DNA of 64,000 nt, from NCBI RefSeq assembly GCF_963676685.1, contig NC_092355.1, positions 61,539,613 through 61,603,612 of the forward strand, in the 5' to 3' direction. This DNA is from Mytilus edulis (lineage: Eukaryota; Mollusca; Bivalvia; Mytilida; Mytilidae). The notes beneath the pieces were generated by a model. It saw only the letters and a program-made list of their open reading frames with translations. It had not been told where the DNA came from and did not search any database. The number at the start of each line of letters is the position of its first letter. Position 1 is the first letter of the stretch. Made by a program: the position numbers and the translations under genes. This document shows, piece by piece, positions 48,567 to 60,084 of this stretch.

Positions 48567-49437
48567 TGACTATACAATATCAGTTAGACATGTTTGATAA
48601 GATAGTTTTACCTATTCTTCTTTATGGTTCGGAAATTTGGGGATTTGAAAATTTTGATTTGATAAAACGTGTACATTTAAATTTTTGTAAGCTTGTTCTA
48701 CATTTAAAACACAGTACACCTAGCTGTATTGTTTATGCGGAATTGGGTAGATATCCTGTAATTGTTAATGCCAAAGTTCGTATGGTTAGTTTCTTATGTA
48801 GATTACTACACTGTACTATGTGGTAAAGAAAGTAAAATTTCATGTCTTTTATATAAACTATTGTATATTAATTTTCATAACTATGGTCTAAATTGTAAAT
48901 GGATATCATTTGTGAAAAATGTTTTTATACATGTGGAATGTCAAATATCTGGTTGAACCAAATGTTAGATAAATGGGTAATTAAAAGTATTGAGTTGAAA
49001 CTTAAAGACCAGTTTTTGCAGAATTGCCTAAGCGAAATTAACACTACTCCTAAATGCTTATGTTATAGAATTTTTAAAACTGATATTAAATTAGAAAGCT
49101 ATTTTTTCAAATTGTCAATATATAATCAATTTATATTGTGTAAATTTAGATGTGGAAGTCACCGATTACCCATCGAGACGGGAAGGTGGAATAACATATC
49201 AAGAAATGATAGGTTGTGCCATTTTTGGAATCAAGAGACGTAGGTGATGGATATCATTATGTTATGTCATGTAATGCTCTAAATCAAGAAAGAAAGAGGT
49301 TGTTACCATACTATTGTACTCTTCGTCCAAATATTTATAAATATCAACAATTGATGAGCTCTAATAATTATATTGTTCTTGAAAAACTTTGTAGATTTAT
49401 AAAAATTATAAATATGAGGGTCACTCCTCCTGGTTAG
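48566..49437 (+). pseudogene. LINE thumb and C-terminal Cys/His region
   Basis: IVLPILLYGSEIWGFENFDL is the characteristic LYGSEIWG thumb block. Next comes FRCGSHRLPIETGRWNNISR, then RLCHFW in one frame and GDGYHYVMSC in another, the remnants of the zinc-binding C-terminal motif. It ends RFIKIINMRVTPPG at 49,437. Three frames are used, so there are at least two frameshifts. Confidence 0.8.
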
Positions 49438-49566
49438 TTTGTAATTTAATGTTTATGTTTGTATTGTTCATATGTGCTTCAATATTTAATGTAATTGTTT
49501 ACATATCCTCTGTAACTATGCAATTTTTAGTTTATGAGAAATAAAATTCATTCATTCATTCAATTG

Positions 49567-51920
49567 ATAAATGTGTCAGCTTCGAAGGCATAAAGATAAT
49601 TGTATATACTTTTAAAATTAATAGACTTGAACAATTAAGTAATTCTGCCTTTAACCGATAAAGTCCATTGTTTATTATAAGAGATCAGAGAAAGCGATTG
49701 TATTGAGTAACAAAATATTACGTGTCAAATTAAGTCCAGTCTGCTATATAAAGTCGTGCAAAACTATTTGGTTCATTAGACTGTGAACCAGAATAAAATG
49801 TAGTTAGCAGACTGGATTGTCTTTTAAGGTCAGTAAATATGTTAATATTGTTTAATAGTTGCTTTATAAATTGATAAGAAACGAGTTTAAAGATTTAAAA
49901 GATGATCTCCAGTAAAGTAATTTTTATTCATATTCACAAGTAAAATTGTGGTACAGTTTAAATAAATAGTAGGCACAGTTTGAAATGATATTTAGGTTAA
50001 TGATTTGTGTAAAAGATTCTTAACTTATAAAAAAGGTATTTAACTTATTCGTAAAGATAACTTTTGAACATACAGTTCTTATTTTGATACTTGATTTAAT
50101 ATTAAAAGTAAACGAATTAAAGGGAGATAACATGACTGTTCATTTATGGCGCGTATACTATTGTCGGGTTTTATATTATTGTTCGATTTATGTCGCGAAA
50201 TAATTGATGTATAACTATGATGGAAAAGTAATGTAATCTGTATTATAACTGTTGTAAATAACGATTAGACTGTGAACCAGAATAAAATGTAGTTAGCAGA
50301 CTGGCTTGTCTTTTAAGGTCCCGTTGTCATGCCGAGACCAAGCTAATTCCCAAATAATGTAACATCAATGTGAGCAGTTCCCCGCAAAAAGAATCGACAA
50401 AACCATGAAAGAAAGACTTCAACACAAGTTACAAAGACGGGACCAAGTTCCTGCATAATATATGTGTCGATACCCCACACCTTTTCATTGGAAAATCAAA
50501 CAAACTATGGTACATATCAAGTTACGATATCCCGATCTTGTGATGAAAAAATCTTTGTTGTATTGTTCAAATATGTATTTTTTATTTTTTTTTAAATTGC
50601 TGGTAAATTTATATGTACAATTCAAAATATGATAAACACTCTTTAGTCACCTTTTCGGTATATATAAATATTTATTTTGTACGAGGATTATTTTATTTTT
50701 ATTTTAGATTAGATTCTTAACATATTTTGTGCTGTCCTTTTCTTTTTGTCTTGTATACTTATTCAGTGGTAGTTTGTTTATGTTACATATTTGTTTTTCG
50801 TTCATTTTTTGTACATAAATAAGCCGTTAGTTTTCTCGTTTTACATTGTTATTTCGGGGCATTTTATAGCTGACTATGCGGTATGGGCTTTGTTCATTGT
50901 TGAAGACCGTGCGGTGACCTATAGTTGGTAATTTCTGTGTCATTTTGGTGTCTTGTGGAAATTGTCTCTTTGGCAATCATACCACACCTTCTTTTTTTTA
51001 TATTTTTTGTACACATTTTGTTTTTGTCTCTGATAAAGTCACCTTAAAAGGGTGAGCCATTGGTGGCATTCGGCTGTTGTCTGCTCTATGGTCGGGTTGT
51101 TGTCGCTTTGACGCATTCCCCATTTCCTTTCTCATTTTTATCTATAATAGAATCTTAATTGTCAAAATGACTGGTTTTGTGCTTATTTTCACTTCAAATA
51201 CTATAAATGAATATAATAGGACAACAAGAAACGACCAATGCAATGCATATGCAATGTATTTAATAAATTTGGCCAAGCAATTCTACTGGAAATCTCCAAG
51301 TGATTGTACAGGAAGGCTCCGAGTAATATTACAGTAAACTTTGACTTGCAAGCGATTGTACAGTCAATAAAAGTATCCGACATGGAGAAAATTAATATAT
51401 TTGGATTTCTACTGGGACAATGGCTTTAAAACTTTCAGACAGGTAAGACTCTATATTAGAAAAAGTACATGTGAAAATTCAGGTAGCAAACATTGATTTT
51501 TCGATGTTTATTTGACATTTTTGATCGCTGTTGTGTGACAATTTTGATCGTTTAACATGGAGCTGCACCATTCTAAGGAAAACGTTTGGATGCATATATA
51601 CCTCTTATTATTTTATTGGTTCATATTTACATAAAGAATGTTTTAGCTATCAAAACTTAAAGCAGAAACGTTATATAAGAGTTCGTCAAAGTTTCCACCA
51701 AGCAACTTGTTATTTTGCAAATGTCGGAGCACCGCTTGACAGTCTCCCGAATGACCAAATTAGTAGAAAACCGTACAGTTCCGTTCCCACACTGTGTAAC
51801 AGGGTCAGCAATAAGATATCAAATGTCTATTTATAGACACCGAGTGATGACAGATGCAGATAAAAATAAGAACAAATAATTTCTAACCGATTATTTAACT
51901 ATATGTTCCTGTAGTAATTA
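49567..51920. other. Non-coding, repeat fragments and a 55-bp direct repeat
   Basis: No gene supported. 49,778-49,832 and 50,268-50,320 share ttagactgtgaaccagaata, aaatgtagttagcagactgg and ttgtcttttaaggtc. A TATA-like gctatataaag lies just before the first copy, so this may be the remnant of a terminal-repeat element. A minus-strand mussel repeat is at 50,866-51,000 and another fragment at 51,050-51,145. Confidence 0.5.
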
Positions 51921-52382
51921 AAGCTGGGGTCACACATTCACGATTTTTACTACCGTCCTTGACAGGACCATTCCCGATTAAAATTTGTCAAAAGTCTGAT
52001 CAAGATCCTGGGAATCGTGAAAGGAAATTCAAACTTTAATTAAAATTTGTAAAGCTGGGGTCACGCATTTACGATATTTACTGCCGTCCTTGACAGGACC
52101 ATTCCCGATTAAATTTGTCAAAATTCTGATCAAGATCCTGTGAATCGTGGAAGGAAATTCAAACTTTAATTAAAAATTGTAAAAAAAATAATTTAATCAC
52201 GACAACAGTCAGATATTGTTCAGGAATCGTCGATATTCAACCGTTTCCAAGCGAAGTTATCCCGACAATCCCGTTCCCAGTCCGCTTTTAATCCGGTTTG
52301 TATCTTTCGCCTGCTAAAATTTGACCGAGTCTGTCACGACTGCGTCTCGATTCTACCGAATGTAATCCGACAGAGATCAGAC
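51921..52382 (+). repeat. 'ccgac' family repeat, second locus
   Basis: Starts aaagctggggtcacacattc. The first about 130 bp are tandemly repeated (51,921 and 52,051). It then follows insertion II of the LINE closely until cagagatcagacagt, where the Gypsy LTR begins. The LTR therefore inserted into this repeat. Confidence 0.8.
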
Positions 52383-53129
52383 AGTTATCAGAGTTGGGTT
52401 TCTGACCGTTATCGTGTTTGTCGGATGCTGGGTTTTATGGACTTCCGTTACCTGTTATGGTTGGACTTAACCAACAGCACACCTTACGGACTTATGAGTA
52501 TGGGTAAGTGCCTGAAAACAGTTAAAGCAAACACAGTGAATTTGGTTTTAGATGTTATATCTTCTAAAGCGCATTCGATAATCATATATATTTAACACAA
52601 TATAATAGTATGTAATACAAATAATAGAAACATGTAATTCATATAAATGATCAAATAATATCTATAGTATACATATTTTATGTAAATGCATGAGCATATG
52701 CATTTAAACTGATGAACACGTATGCTTATAATATTTCTTATAAATAAAAGCTTATTTAGCATTCAAATATATGAGCAAGATGCGGACTTAATCTTAAATA
52801 TATGAGCATAATGCGAGACAGACTATTTGAACCTAACAGAGCATAAAGTACGTGCTGACCAGCATAAAATAATGAATATATAATATTTTGACAAGGGGCA
52901 TGCAAGAACATGTTGAGATCTGGTATCTTTCGAAATATAAACATGGTAGAGCATATATGACGCTTGTAAAAGCTTAAAACTATAAACCTATGAACCCAAA
53001 AATATCAATTCCGACAATGAGCATTGGTTGAGAAATATTCGAAATCGAGACAAACTTAGCATTACGAAACTAATCGCGAATATGCAAATAATATAAATAT
53101 GAAACTATAATATGAATTGGGGAAAAAAC
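52383..53129 (-). repeat. Gypsy-like LTR, left copy (3' LTR side)
   Basis: Matches 63,252-64,000 with scattered substitutions and a few indels. It starts agttatcagagttgggtttc, right after the interrupted 'ccgac' repeat. It is cut at 53,129 by the 7.8-kb element. The terminus ag...ct resembles that of Drosophila gypsy and not the usual tg...ca. Since the pol fragments are on the minus strand, this is the 3' side. Confidence 0.75.
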
Positions 53130-53355
53130 CAAGGTATGATAAGCTATTGCAACTGGCCCCCTATTTTTCCCAAAATTAAAATGAGTATAACCTGTTCATC
53201 ATCACATTATTTTAAAAGCGCATTATCAAATCTCTCAAAAAATCAAAAGAACTGTCATGATAATGTGTGTTAAAATGATTAAATGCCTCGCTCTATTCCT
53301 CTTAATTCGTGAATTTAATCGAAATCGTGATTTTTGTTACCCTTCCAGCACAATT

Positions 53356-53468
53356 TTAACTATGAGCGGACGCGAGTACCACGACGATATTTGTGTGTGT
53401 TGCTTGTTTGGCACATATGATTAACTGTTTTCAATATAATCGTGGTACTCGCGTCCGCTCATAGTTAA
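53356..53468. repeat. Subterminal 29-bp perfect hairpin
   Basis: The arm actatgagcggacgcgagta (within 53,356-53,384) and tactcgcgtccgctcatagt (within 53,440-53,468) pair without mismatch over 29 bp around a 55-nt loop. GC-rich arms in AT-rich DNA make it conspicuous. The equivalent at 20,690 keeps the same loop length and element-end distance. Confidence 0.95.
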
Positions 53469-53469
53469 A

Positions 53470-54313
53470 AAATAACATTTCCTCCCAAAAAATATGCCTT
53501 TTTGACGGATGATAAAAGTATATAAACCAAGGACCGGATCGGACTATCATTTCCGAATCTGCATTCTTAAAGCTGAACCTACGGAACTGGAAACAAAATT
53601 AATTTTTACCGACGAAATGGGATAGGAATAGTTTGTGTGTTTAGTGGTAAGTATTCATTCATGGTTTTATTTAAGAAAATGGTTAAATATTATGAACGGA
53701 GGATATATAAATCACTTTTTTCAAAGGTTTCAAGTAAAACGAGCATCCAAATAGTCTACCGGTATTTTTTCTTGTGCATTCTTTTATCCCCCTTTCTAAT
53801 TAAATGTCAAAGTTTGTGGGACAAGGACTATTTGTTATTCCTGTTAATTAACGTTCAAGCTATGTTTTATTAGAAATGAAGTTCCGAAACATGTACCCAA
53901 CCGGCCGCCCTCCCCCTCAAACGACAATTGAAAAAAAAAACACCACATATCGAAAAATTCAGATCATCTTCAGAGAAATACAGAATAAATTTATCTGAAG
54001 TTATTTGAGATTTATAGATTTAATCGAAGTTCATGTGCAGTTCTTTAGAAAACAAAGGGTGGAAATAGAAAAAAGACGACCGAGTTTAATGTAGCAGACG
54101 ATTTTCAATGATTTAATTTGCCAATTCACGGTGAAAAGGATAGTACAGCAAAAAAAAAATAATATTGGAATTTTCCTTCAAGAAAATTTGCAAATAAATA
54201 ATATATAACATGCAAACACTAAAAATAAAACATTAAACAGGTATTTAAAAAGGACGTTTAATAACATGGAAATACACCACATTTGTAAATACATCTTATT
54301 TCGTTCAATTAGG
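53470..54313. other. Transposon interior, non-coding
   Basis: After 'catttccgaatctgc', shared with the other element, the sequence is AT-rich with no protein-like open frame. Confidence 0.5.
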
Positions 54314-54317
54314 AATT

Positions 54318-54392
54318 GTGCGTTCGTGGCGTAATAGGTTAGCGGTTTATTTGGAATGCCCATGATACTGAGTTCGAGACTCGATAAAATGA
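54318..54392 (+). ncRNA. tRNA-like (Pol III A/B box) fragment
   Basis: tggcgtaataggttagcgg resembles a tRNA A box and gagttcgagactcg a B box with a T-arm-like stem, spaced about 42 nt apart. No complete acceptor stem is apparent, so it is more likely a tRNA-derived SINE head or pseudogene than a working tRNA. It is cut off by the gap at 54,414. Confidence 0.35.
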
Positions 54393-54413
54393 ATATTTTT
54401 GGAGATTTGTTTT

Positions 54414-54613
54414 NNNNNNNNNNNNNNNNNNNNNNNNNNNNNNNNNNNNNNNNNNNNNNNNNNNNNNNNNNNNNNNNNNNNNNNNNNNNNNNNNNNNNNN
54501 NNNNNNNNNNNNNNNNNNNNNNNNNNNNNNNNNNNNNNNNNNNNNNNNNNNNNNNNNNNNNNNNNNNNNNNNNNNNNNNNNNNNNNNNNNNNNNNNNNNN
54601 NNNNNNNNNNNNN
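54414..54613. other. Assembly gap (200 N)
   Basis: Exactly 200 Ns, probably a placeholder of unknown true length. Open frames drawn across it are meaningless. Confidence 1.
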
Positions 54614-56337
54614 TGCTAATCTATCTGATATTGGTATTTTGGAAATTATTTTTGGAGGATCAAAAAGGGGAAGGAGTCTTGGTTGGGGGGGTGTCAATGG
54701 AACCCTATCAGATATAAGTCTATGGATCTCTATGAAATTGTACCGAAAGGTTTCCATTACTAGAAAGTAAAATCCGATATTAATTTTAAGAGGTTCTGGC
54801 CTCGGACCATTTAGGGAAAATGGGCCAAAACTTTTAATACCTTTCCCATATTTTGAAAAAATTGCTAATTCTGAACAATTTCAATAGAGTTCAATTCCAA
54901 ACAAAATCTTGAAATATATGAGTTTTTAATATGCTTAATATAACCCTTTTAATTTTGGGCTCTTTTCGAAAATTAATCTAAATTGAGGTCCAAAGCTAAC
55001 TTTGTTTGATTTAAAAATAAAAAAAAAAAAAAAAAATATTGAGATCACTTGATAAGCAGAATTTAACCGTCTATTTGAGTTTTGATGTTGGCACAGTTTT
55101 AAATTATTTCATGTCCGGGACCAAAATTAAACTTTGTTTGATTGATACAAAAATGTAATATTGAGGGTTTTATGACAAGATACATGTAACTGGGTATATA
55201 GTTTAAAGAATTTAGACTACGTTATCAAATCAGCCCACATTAAGGCCCACAGTGTTAAAAATTTAACTTTGTCAGAATTTTACAAGAATTTTATGCTAAA
55301 TCTAACCATGAATTTAGATTTTGACCATAACAACAGTCAAATGTCCAGTTTCATATTTTTAGTTGTTAAGCCCCATTCACACTGTGTCCGAAGATTATGC
55401 TGCGTCAAATAATATTAAATCATAATAAAACAAATAGAGCTATATGAATGTTGTTTAATACTTTAAAAACTGTTCATGGTGCGACCTCAGCTGCGGTCGT
55501 ATCAAGGTGCGCTCTGTGGAACATTTTATTTATTACTGTGTAACATAATAAGCCCGGGCTAGTGCCTGGTCGCAAACCCTTTAAGACATTTTAACAAAAA
55601 ATAAAACACTGTGTAGGATTATGGGTAATGTTATGGAGTGGAACATACTGTAAAGTCTTTTGATTTGACGGTTAAAATTATACAAGCATTAGCCTTTCAA
55701 AAAGGGCTAGTCGACTCTTAGCTGATGAAAATGGAAAGTGCTCTCGCTTTGTAGATTAATTCATTTACTAGAATAGCCACGTGCATCAATCAACAAATTT
55801 TACCACACATATATCGTTTAACGTTGTTGTTTACGAAACTCCAGAAGATTCGACTATTTATAGATAAAAGTTACCTGTGTACCAATATCACGAATATGCA
55901 TGATTAATGACCAGGCAAAATCTAATGGCTAAAATAGAGAGGACAAATCCGATACTCTACGGGTTTGAAGGACATTTACTAGGTTTGGATTGTCCTAAAT
56001 AAAGGCAACAGTAGTATACCGATGTTCAAACTCATAAATCCATGGACAAAAAACAAAATCGGGGTAACAAACTAAAACTGAGGGAAACGCATTAAATATC
56101 AGAGGAGAACAACTCCTAACCAATCAATAAACTTTGATTATTCACGTCTCGTAATATCTTCCAATCAGGTAGCAAGAAAAATTCACGCACTAACTGTCCA
56201 TCGTTTAATTCTTAATATCGATTCCTAGGATTCGATAATAATTCATTAAAACTAAATAAAAAATATTGGAAACATAAAGTACGATGTACGATGTAGACTG
56301 GTAATTTGTAGTAGCAAAGAAGTACATGGTCAAATAA
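54614..56337. other. Transposon interior upstream of transposase
   Basis: Non-coding and AT-rich, with a poly-A run near 55,018-55,036. 'tttctattgcag' immediately before the ATG at 56,350 looks like a 3' splice site, so a 5' untranslated exon may lie in this stretch. Confidence 0.45.
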
Positions 56338-56349
56338 TTTCTATTGCAG

Positions 56350-57738
56350 ATGGTTAAAGAATACAAGTGTTCCTTGTGTGGGAAGTGTCACCTTAAAGAT
56401 AGACGTCCTATTAAGTCTGCACCTTTAAAGAAATATGTATCATCAATAATAGGACGTAATATAGAAAATGATGAAGTTATCTGTGGAAAATGTAGAGCTA
56501 TGTTTAACAAATCAGCTAAAACAAATGTACAGGCGAACAACAATCATTCTGAAGACAGTGATTCTGAATTTGTGGTAGAAAATCCACCAATAATCGATAT
56601 CCAAAGCCCAAAAACAATTCACCTGAATATTTCTTCAACGCATACTTCTCATAAATACTGTATTATATGTAAGAAAAAAGGAAACAAGCGTGTAAAACTA
56701 TGCGTTGTTCCTTTAAAAGCAAGAACGCAATCATTTATACAAAACGCAATATTTGTTGACTCTAAGGCAAGATGTTGCACGTCTCATCTTCAAGAACTGC
56801 ATTTTTCTCAAGAATCACTGATGATCCTGAAAGCTAAATACACTAAATCTTTCTTCAGCCGTACCGACATTGTAGCTCTTCTAGAAAATGTCCGGCTTAC
56901 TATGTCAAAATCCTCTATTTTGGATTTTGATAATCCATCAAGACTAACAGACGATGATTATTATAACTTGACTGGGTTAACAAGGCAGCAGTTCGAGGAT
57001 TTGTCAACTTACTCTACAACAATACGTCAATCTAATGTAAGATCTGCTCGAACATGTTTGGCAATACTTTTGACTAAATTACGCACTGGTCTTCCTAATC
57101 AAATTATTGGAACTATATTTTCACTGACAAAAAGCCAAGTTCAAAGAAGTATACACAGCGCTCGAACTTCTTTGCAGTCATTTGTTACTCAGAACGTAGG
57201 GTTTCAGCACATAAGCCATGATGATTTTGTTGAGAATCATACAACTGCCACTGCTCAAACACTTTTTGGCAACAACGAAAAAGTAGCTATTATAGTACTG
57301 GACGGCACCTATATATACATCCAAAAAAGTTCAGATTACAAATTCCAACGCCAATCATATAGCTTGCATAAACATCGTCCTTTGGTAAAGCCAATGGTAG
57401 TTGTTGGGACAGACGGCTATATTCTTTCCGTTTTAGGTCCCTACTTATCCAATGGTAAAAACAACGATGCAGCTATTACTAAACATATGGTGGCAGTGAA
57501 TGCTGAAGGAATGAATGAATGGCTTCAACAGGATGATGTATGTATTGTCGATAGAGGTTTCCGTGATGTTGTGGAATACCTTGAACAACAGGGTTACTCT
57601 GTTCAGATGCCACTGTACCTTAAAAAGGGTCAAAAACAGCATACAACAGAAGAGGCAAATAGCAGTAGACTAGTAACAAAAGTCCGGTGGATCGTAGAAA
57701 GTGTAAATGGTAGGCTGAAACAATGGCGTTTTTTTTGA
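56350..57738 (+). CDS. DDE transposase (PIF/Harbinger-ISL2EU-like), N-terminal part
   Basis: 462 codons from ATG to a frameshift-induced TGA. Seen: two Cys-rich N-terminal modules (C7, C10, C13 with C45, C48; C104, C107 with C118, C142, C143, H146), likely DNA-binding zinc fingers. A helix-turn-helix region follows at about 208-270 (LTRQQFEDL; GLPNQIIGTIFSLTKSQVQR). The DDE_Tnp_4-type core has D318 in VLDGTY, D401 in IVDRGF and E450 in VRWIVES. All three acidic residues are present, so the core looks intact. By family knowledge it cuts and rejoins transposon ends. The ISL2EU-like assignment is inferred from motifs. Confidence 0.85.
   Translation: MVKEYKCSLCGKCHLKDRRPIKSAPLKKYVSSIIGRNIENDEVICGKCRAMFNKSAKTNVQANNNHSEDSDSEFVVENPPIIDIQSPKTIHLNISSTHTSHKYCIICKKKGNKRVKLCVVPLKARTQSFIQNAIFVDSKARCCTSHLQELHFSQESLMILKAKYTKSFFSRTDIVALLENVRLTMSKSSILDFDNPSRLTDDDYYNLTGLTRQQFEDLSTYSTTIRQSNVRSARTCLAILLTKLRTGLPNQIIGTIFSLTKSQVQRSIHSARTSLQSFVTQNVGFQHISHDDFVENHTTATAQTLFGNNEKVAIIVLDGTYIYIQKSSDYKFQRQSYSLHKHRPLVKPMVVVGTDGYILSVLGPYLSNGKNNDAAITKHMVAVNAEGMNEWLQQDDVCIVDRGFRDVVEYLEQQGYSVQMPLYLKKGQKQHTTEEANSSRLVTKVRWIVESVNGRLKQWRFF
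57729..57736 (+). other. T8 homopolymer frameshift in transposase
   Basis: Eight Ts follow TGGCG. With the preceding frame they end in TGA; one T fewer would continue into DKVVSNHYIPFIGELLRLVC. It could be a real inactivating insertion, a base-calling error in a homopolymer, or a slippage site. Confidence 0.8.
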
Positions 57739-58411
57739 CAAGGTTGTTTCGAACCATTACATCCCTTTCATCGGAGAATTGTTACGATTAGTATGTGCAT
57801 TGTGTAACAAATACCGACCTGCAATAGCAAGCTCAAATGCAGATGATATCAAGATAGCCGAGGCAATGCTTGATAAAAGCAAGAAAGGAAATTTAGTTCA
57901 AGCGATTGTTGAAAATGAGGGATTGATAAATAAAAGGGTAATATATACCCTAGTTGATGGATCATCAGCGGATCAACTAAAAGATTTCCCGGTCTTATCC
58001 GAGGAAAAACTCCGCCAGATTACGATGGGCATATACCAACTAAAACAGTCCCCTTTATATGTTAGAGAGCATATTGGTGAGGACAGCGTATATCAGCTGT
58101 ATGTTTGTAAGATCAAGGAGAACTTGATTAAAATCAAATTGCAGTCTCGGTTCAGTAACAGTGCTACCCATAATGTATTTGTACAGTATACATTAGACGG
58201 TGAAATAAGTGGATGGTACTGTACTTGCAAGGTTGGAGCCAGAATTGTTGGATGTTGTGCCCACGTATCCAGTGTACTTTGGTACTTAGGATTACACCGT
58301 CTTCAAAATACCTCAATTAATAGTCCCAGATTTACGAAGTCAGTTTTGGATGCCTCAGATCTACCTGATTTAGACACTGACAGTGACGGTAGTTCTGTTG
58401 TTGAGGAATAA
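57737..58411 (+). CDS. Transposase C-terminal part with SWIM zinc finger
   Basis: Continues the same protein after the T8 run: 224 codons to TAA at 58,411. It completes the catalytic domain (FIGELLRLVCALCNKYRPAI) and adds a SWIM-type zinc finger, C-x-C-x9-C-x-H in WYCTCKVGARIVGCCAHVSS (about 58,209-58,270). An acidic tail (DLPDLDTDSDGSSVVEE) ends it. SWIM domains bind nucleic acid or protein partners; here it may help recognise transposon ends. There are no other stops over the whole frame, so damage is limited to one base. Confidence 0.85.
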   Translation, partial: DKVVSNHYIPFIGELLRLVCALCNKYRPAIASSNADDIKIAEAMLDKSKKGNLVQAIVENEGLINKRVIYTLVDGSSADQLKDFPVLSEEKLRQITMGIYQLKQSPLYVREHIGEDSVYQLYVCKIKENLIKIKLQSRFSNSATHNVFVQYTLDGEISGWYCTCKVGARIVGCCAHVSSVLWYLGLHRLQNTSINSPRFTKSVLDASDLPDLDTDSDGSSVVEE

Positions 58412-60084
58412 TTCTACAATGCGTCTTGCTGTCGTTTGGCTTCGGTGGCAACTTCTTAATATTTTAATGATTTAGAAAAAGAACTCTTTCCAGAAACATT
58501 CAGACATAATTTTTTTTTAGTATATATAAGTGAGGATGAACAGTATTAATTGGTATTGGAAATAATTTATTTGTCCATCTTGATTTAAACTTTTTATTCT
58601 TCAGCAACAAATGTATACCGTTTACCTAATGTCATCAGTGTTTTATTTGAAAATAATGTTGTTGTTTAAATCCGCTTAGTTTATACACTGCTGGATATAG
58701 TTTTCATTGGCATTCATACAACAAATCCTTAATTTATATCATTTTATGGTTAACTTCTGTCTCATTTGGTCTGTTGAGGAGAGATGTCTCTTTGACAATC
58801 ATACCACATCTTCTTTTTTATATGTATATTGATTTGGTTGCCAAACTATTATTGAATACTACAAATGAGATAATATTGTGTTAAGTCTGGTGTTTTTTTG
58901 ACTTGCTGAAGGTAATGGGAAGCTACCAGTAAGATTAATAGATGTTTATCCCGTTACCCTGCAAATATTACAGGAAATAACAAAGACCCTTGACTGTTTG
59001 TTTGTTTGTTATTTATATTTTTGGTTAAGCTTTTTAAAAAATCTTACTGAAAATAAGACATTGGCTATGATATTAAATCAAAACTACTTGTTTCTGCTTT
59101 ATCAAAGTGGCATTCTTTTATTTTTCCATTCTTTATTATATGAAACGTATAGCTGGTATTGTATTTAGTATTAGCGTCAAATAATTAAAGAATGTATGAC
59201 ATTGACTAATATTAAAATGGAACGATGTTCGAGTATCACCAAACATGTATTTTGAAATTGGACAATATCACCACATGGGATTCTGGTCATGTGTAATTAA
59301 TAGCTCAGCTTATTACATGACATGGGTTAATTGTTATGTTTTTAAGTCCACTACCGACGAAGTCGAAGAAGACTATAGGTTTGCACTCTGTCACCTGTAG
59401 ATCCTTCTTGCTTATGTTCCATTGTCACGAGTTTTACTGTTCTCCTTGTGCTGTATACTGCTGTCTTTATTGTTTACTTTTACCATAAAAAATAATTACC
59501 ATAGCTGTTATATTTATCAACCAAAAATTAATATAGCAGTGTTCCATTCACTTTCAACTAGGATTTAAAAAAAATTAAATTAATGGATTCAAATTTACAA
59601 ATTCTACTGGGATGGCTTTCAAAGTTGTTGAACTTCAATTCATTTGCATTTATGTCAGTATTTTAGATATGAGTATATGTTTCTAATTCACAACCTTCTT
59701 ATTAAACACTTTGTTCAAATAGACTTCTTTTTATTTATCTAAAACAGAACAATCATTCTATATGAATAAAGTAAATAACGTGAAACATGGAGATGTGAGA
59801 TTGGTAGCAATGATGCAGTAACCCTATGACACAAAGTACTCAAATAAACCTTTTGATATTTTTCAGAGGTTGTTTGCGAGTTAAACAGACTGAAGCTAAT
59901 GTTTCGAAATCTTACAAATCTCAAAATTATTCATTTTTGTATATAAATCAATATTCCATAGAAAATACGTTTTTCTATTTACATTACTCAAAGAAGGTGA
60001 CATTATTTCATATAAATACACATTCTGGTATTTTGCAGAGATTTTTTGTAAGTTTAAAAGATGCCATATCGCCATTTGTCTGGA
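58412..60084. other. Transposon interior, 3' of transposase
   Basis: Non-coding. Includes a minus-strand mussel repeat fragment at 58,757-58,818 (atcataccacatcttctttt). An open frame at 59,826-60,233 runs into the 168-bp tandem repeat and has no domain. Confidence 0.5.

Larger units (their letters stand above)
44299..49566 (+). mobile_element. Defective LINE (non-LTR retrotransposon), nested insertions
   Basis: Order on the plus strand: C-terminal half of an apurinic-type endonuclease, linker, reverse transcriptase, thumb/C-terminal region with a Cys/His motif, then a 3' end of aaataaaattcattcattca (an attc repeat) at 49,539-49,566. It is 5'-truncated, since the start of the endonuclease is missing. 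It is broken by several frameshifts, at least two nonsense codons and two insertions (46,106-47,199 and about 47,263-48,205). The clade could not be fixed by eye. It is clearly immobile on its own. Confidence 0.85.

Noticed and set aside
44088-49566. Simple LINE insertion at the palindrome apex as the cause of the copy 2 break
   Set aside because: The right arm of the palindrome does not resume after the LINE 3' end at 49,566, so a plain insertion does not explain the junction.
54347-54770. Open frames spanning the N block
   Set aside because: They exist only because Ns are not read as stops.
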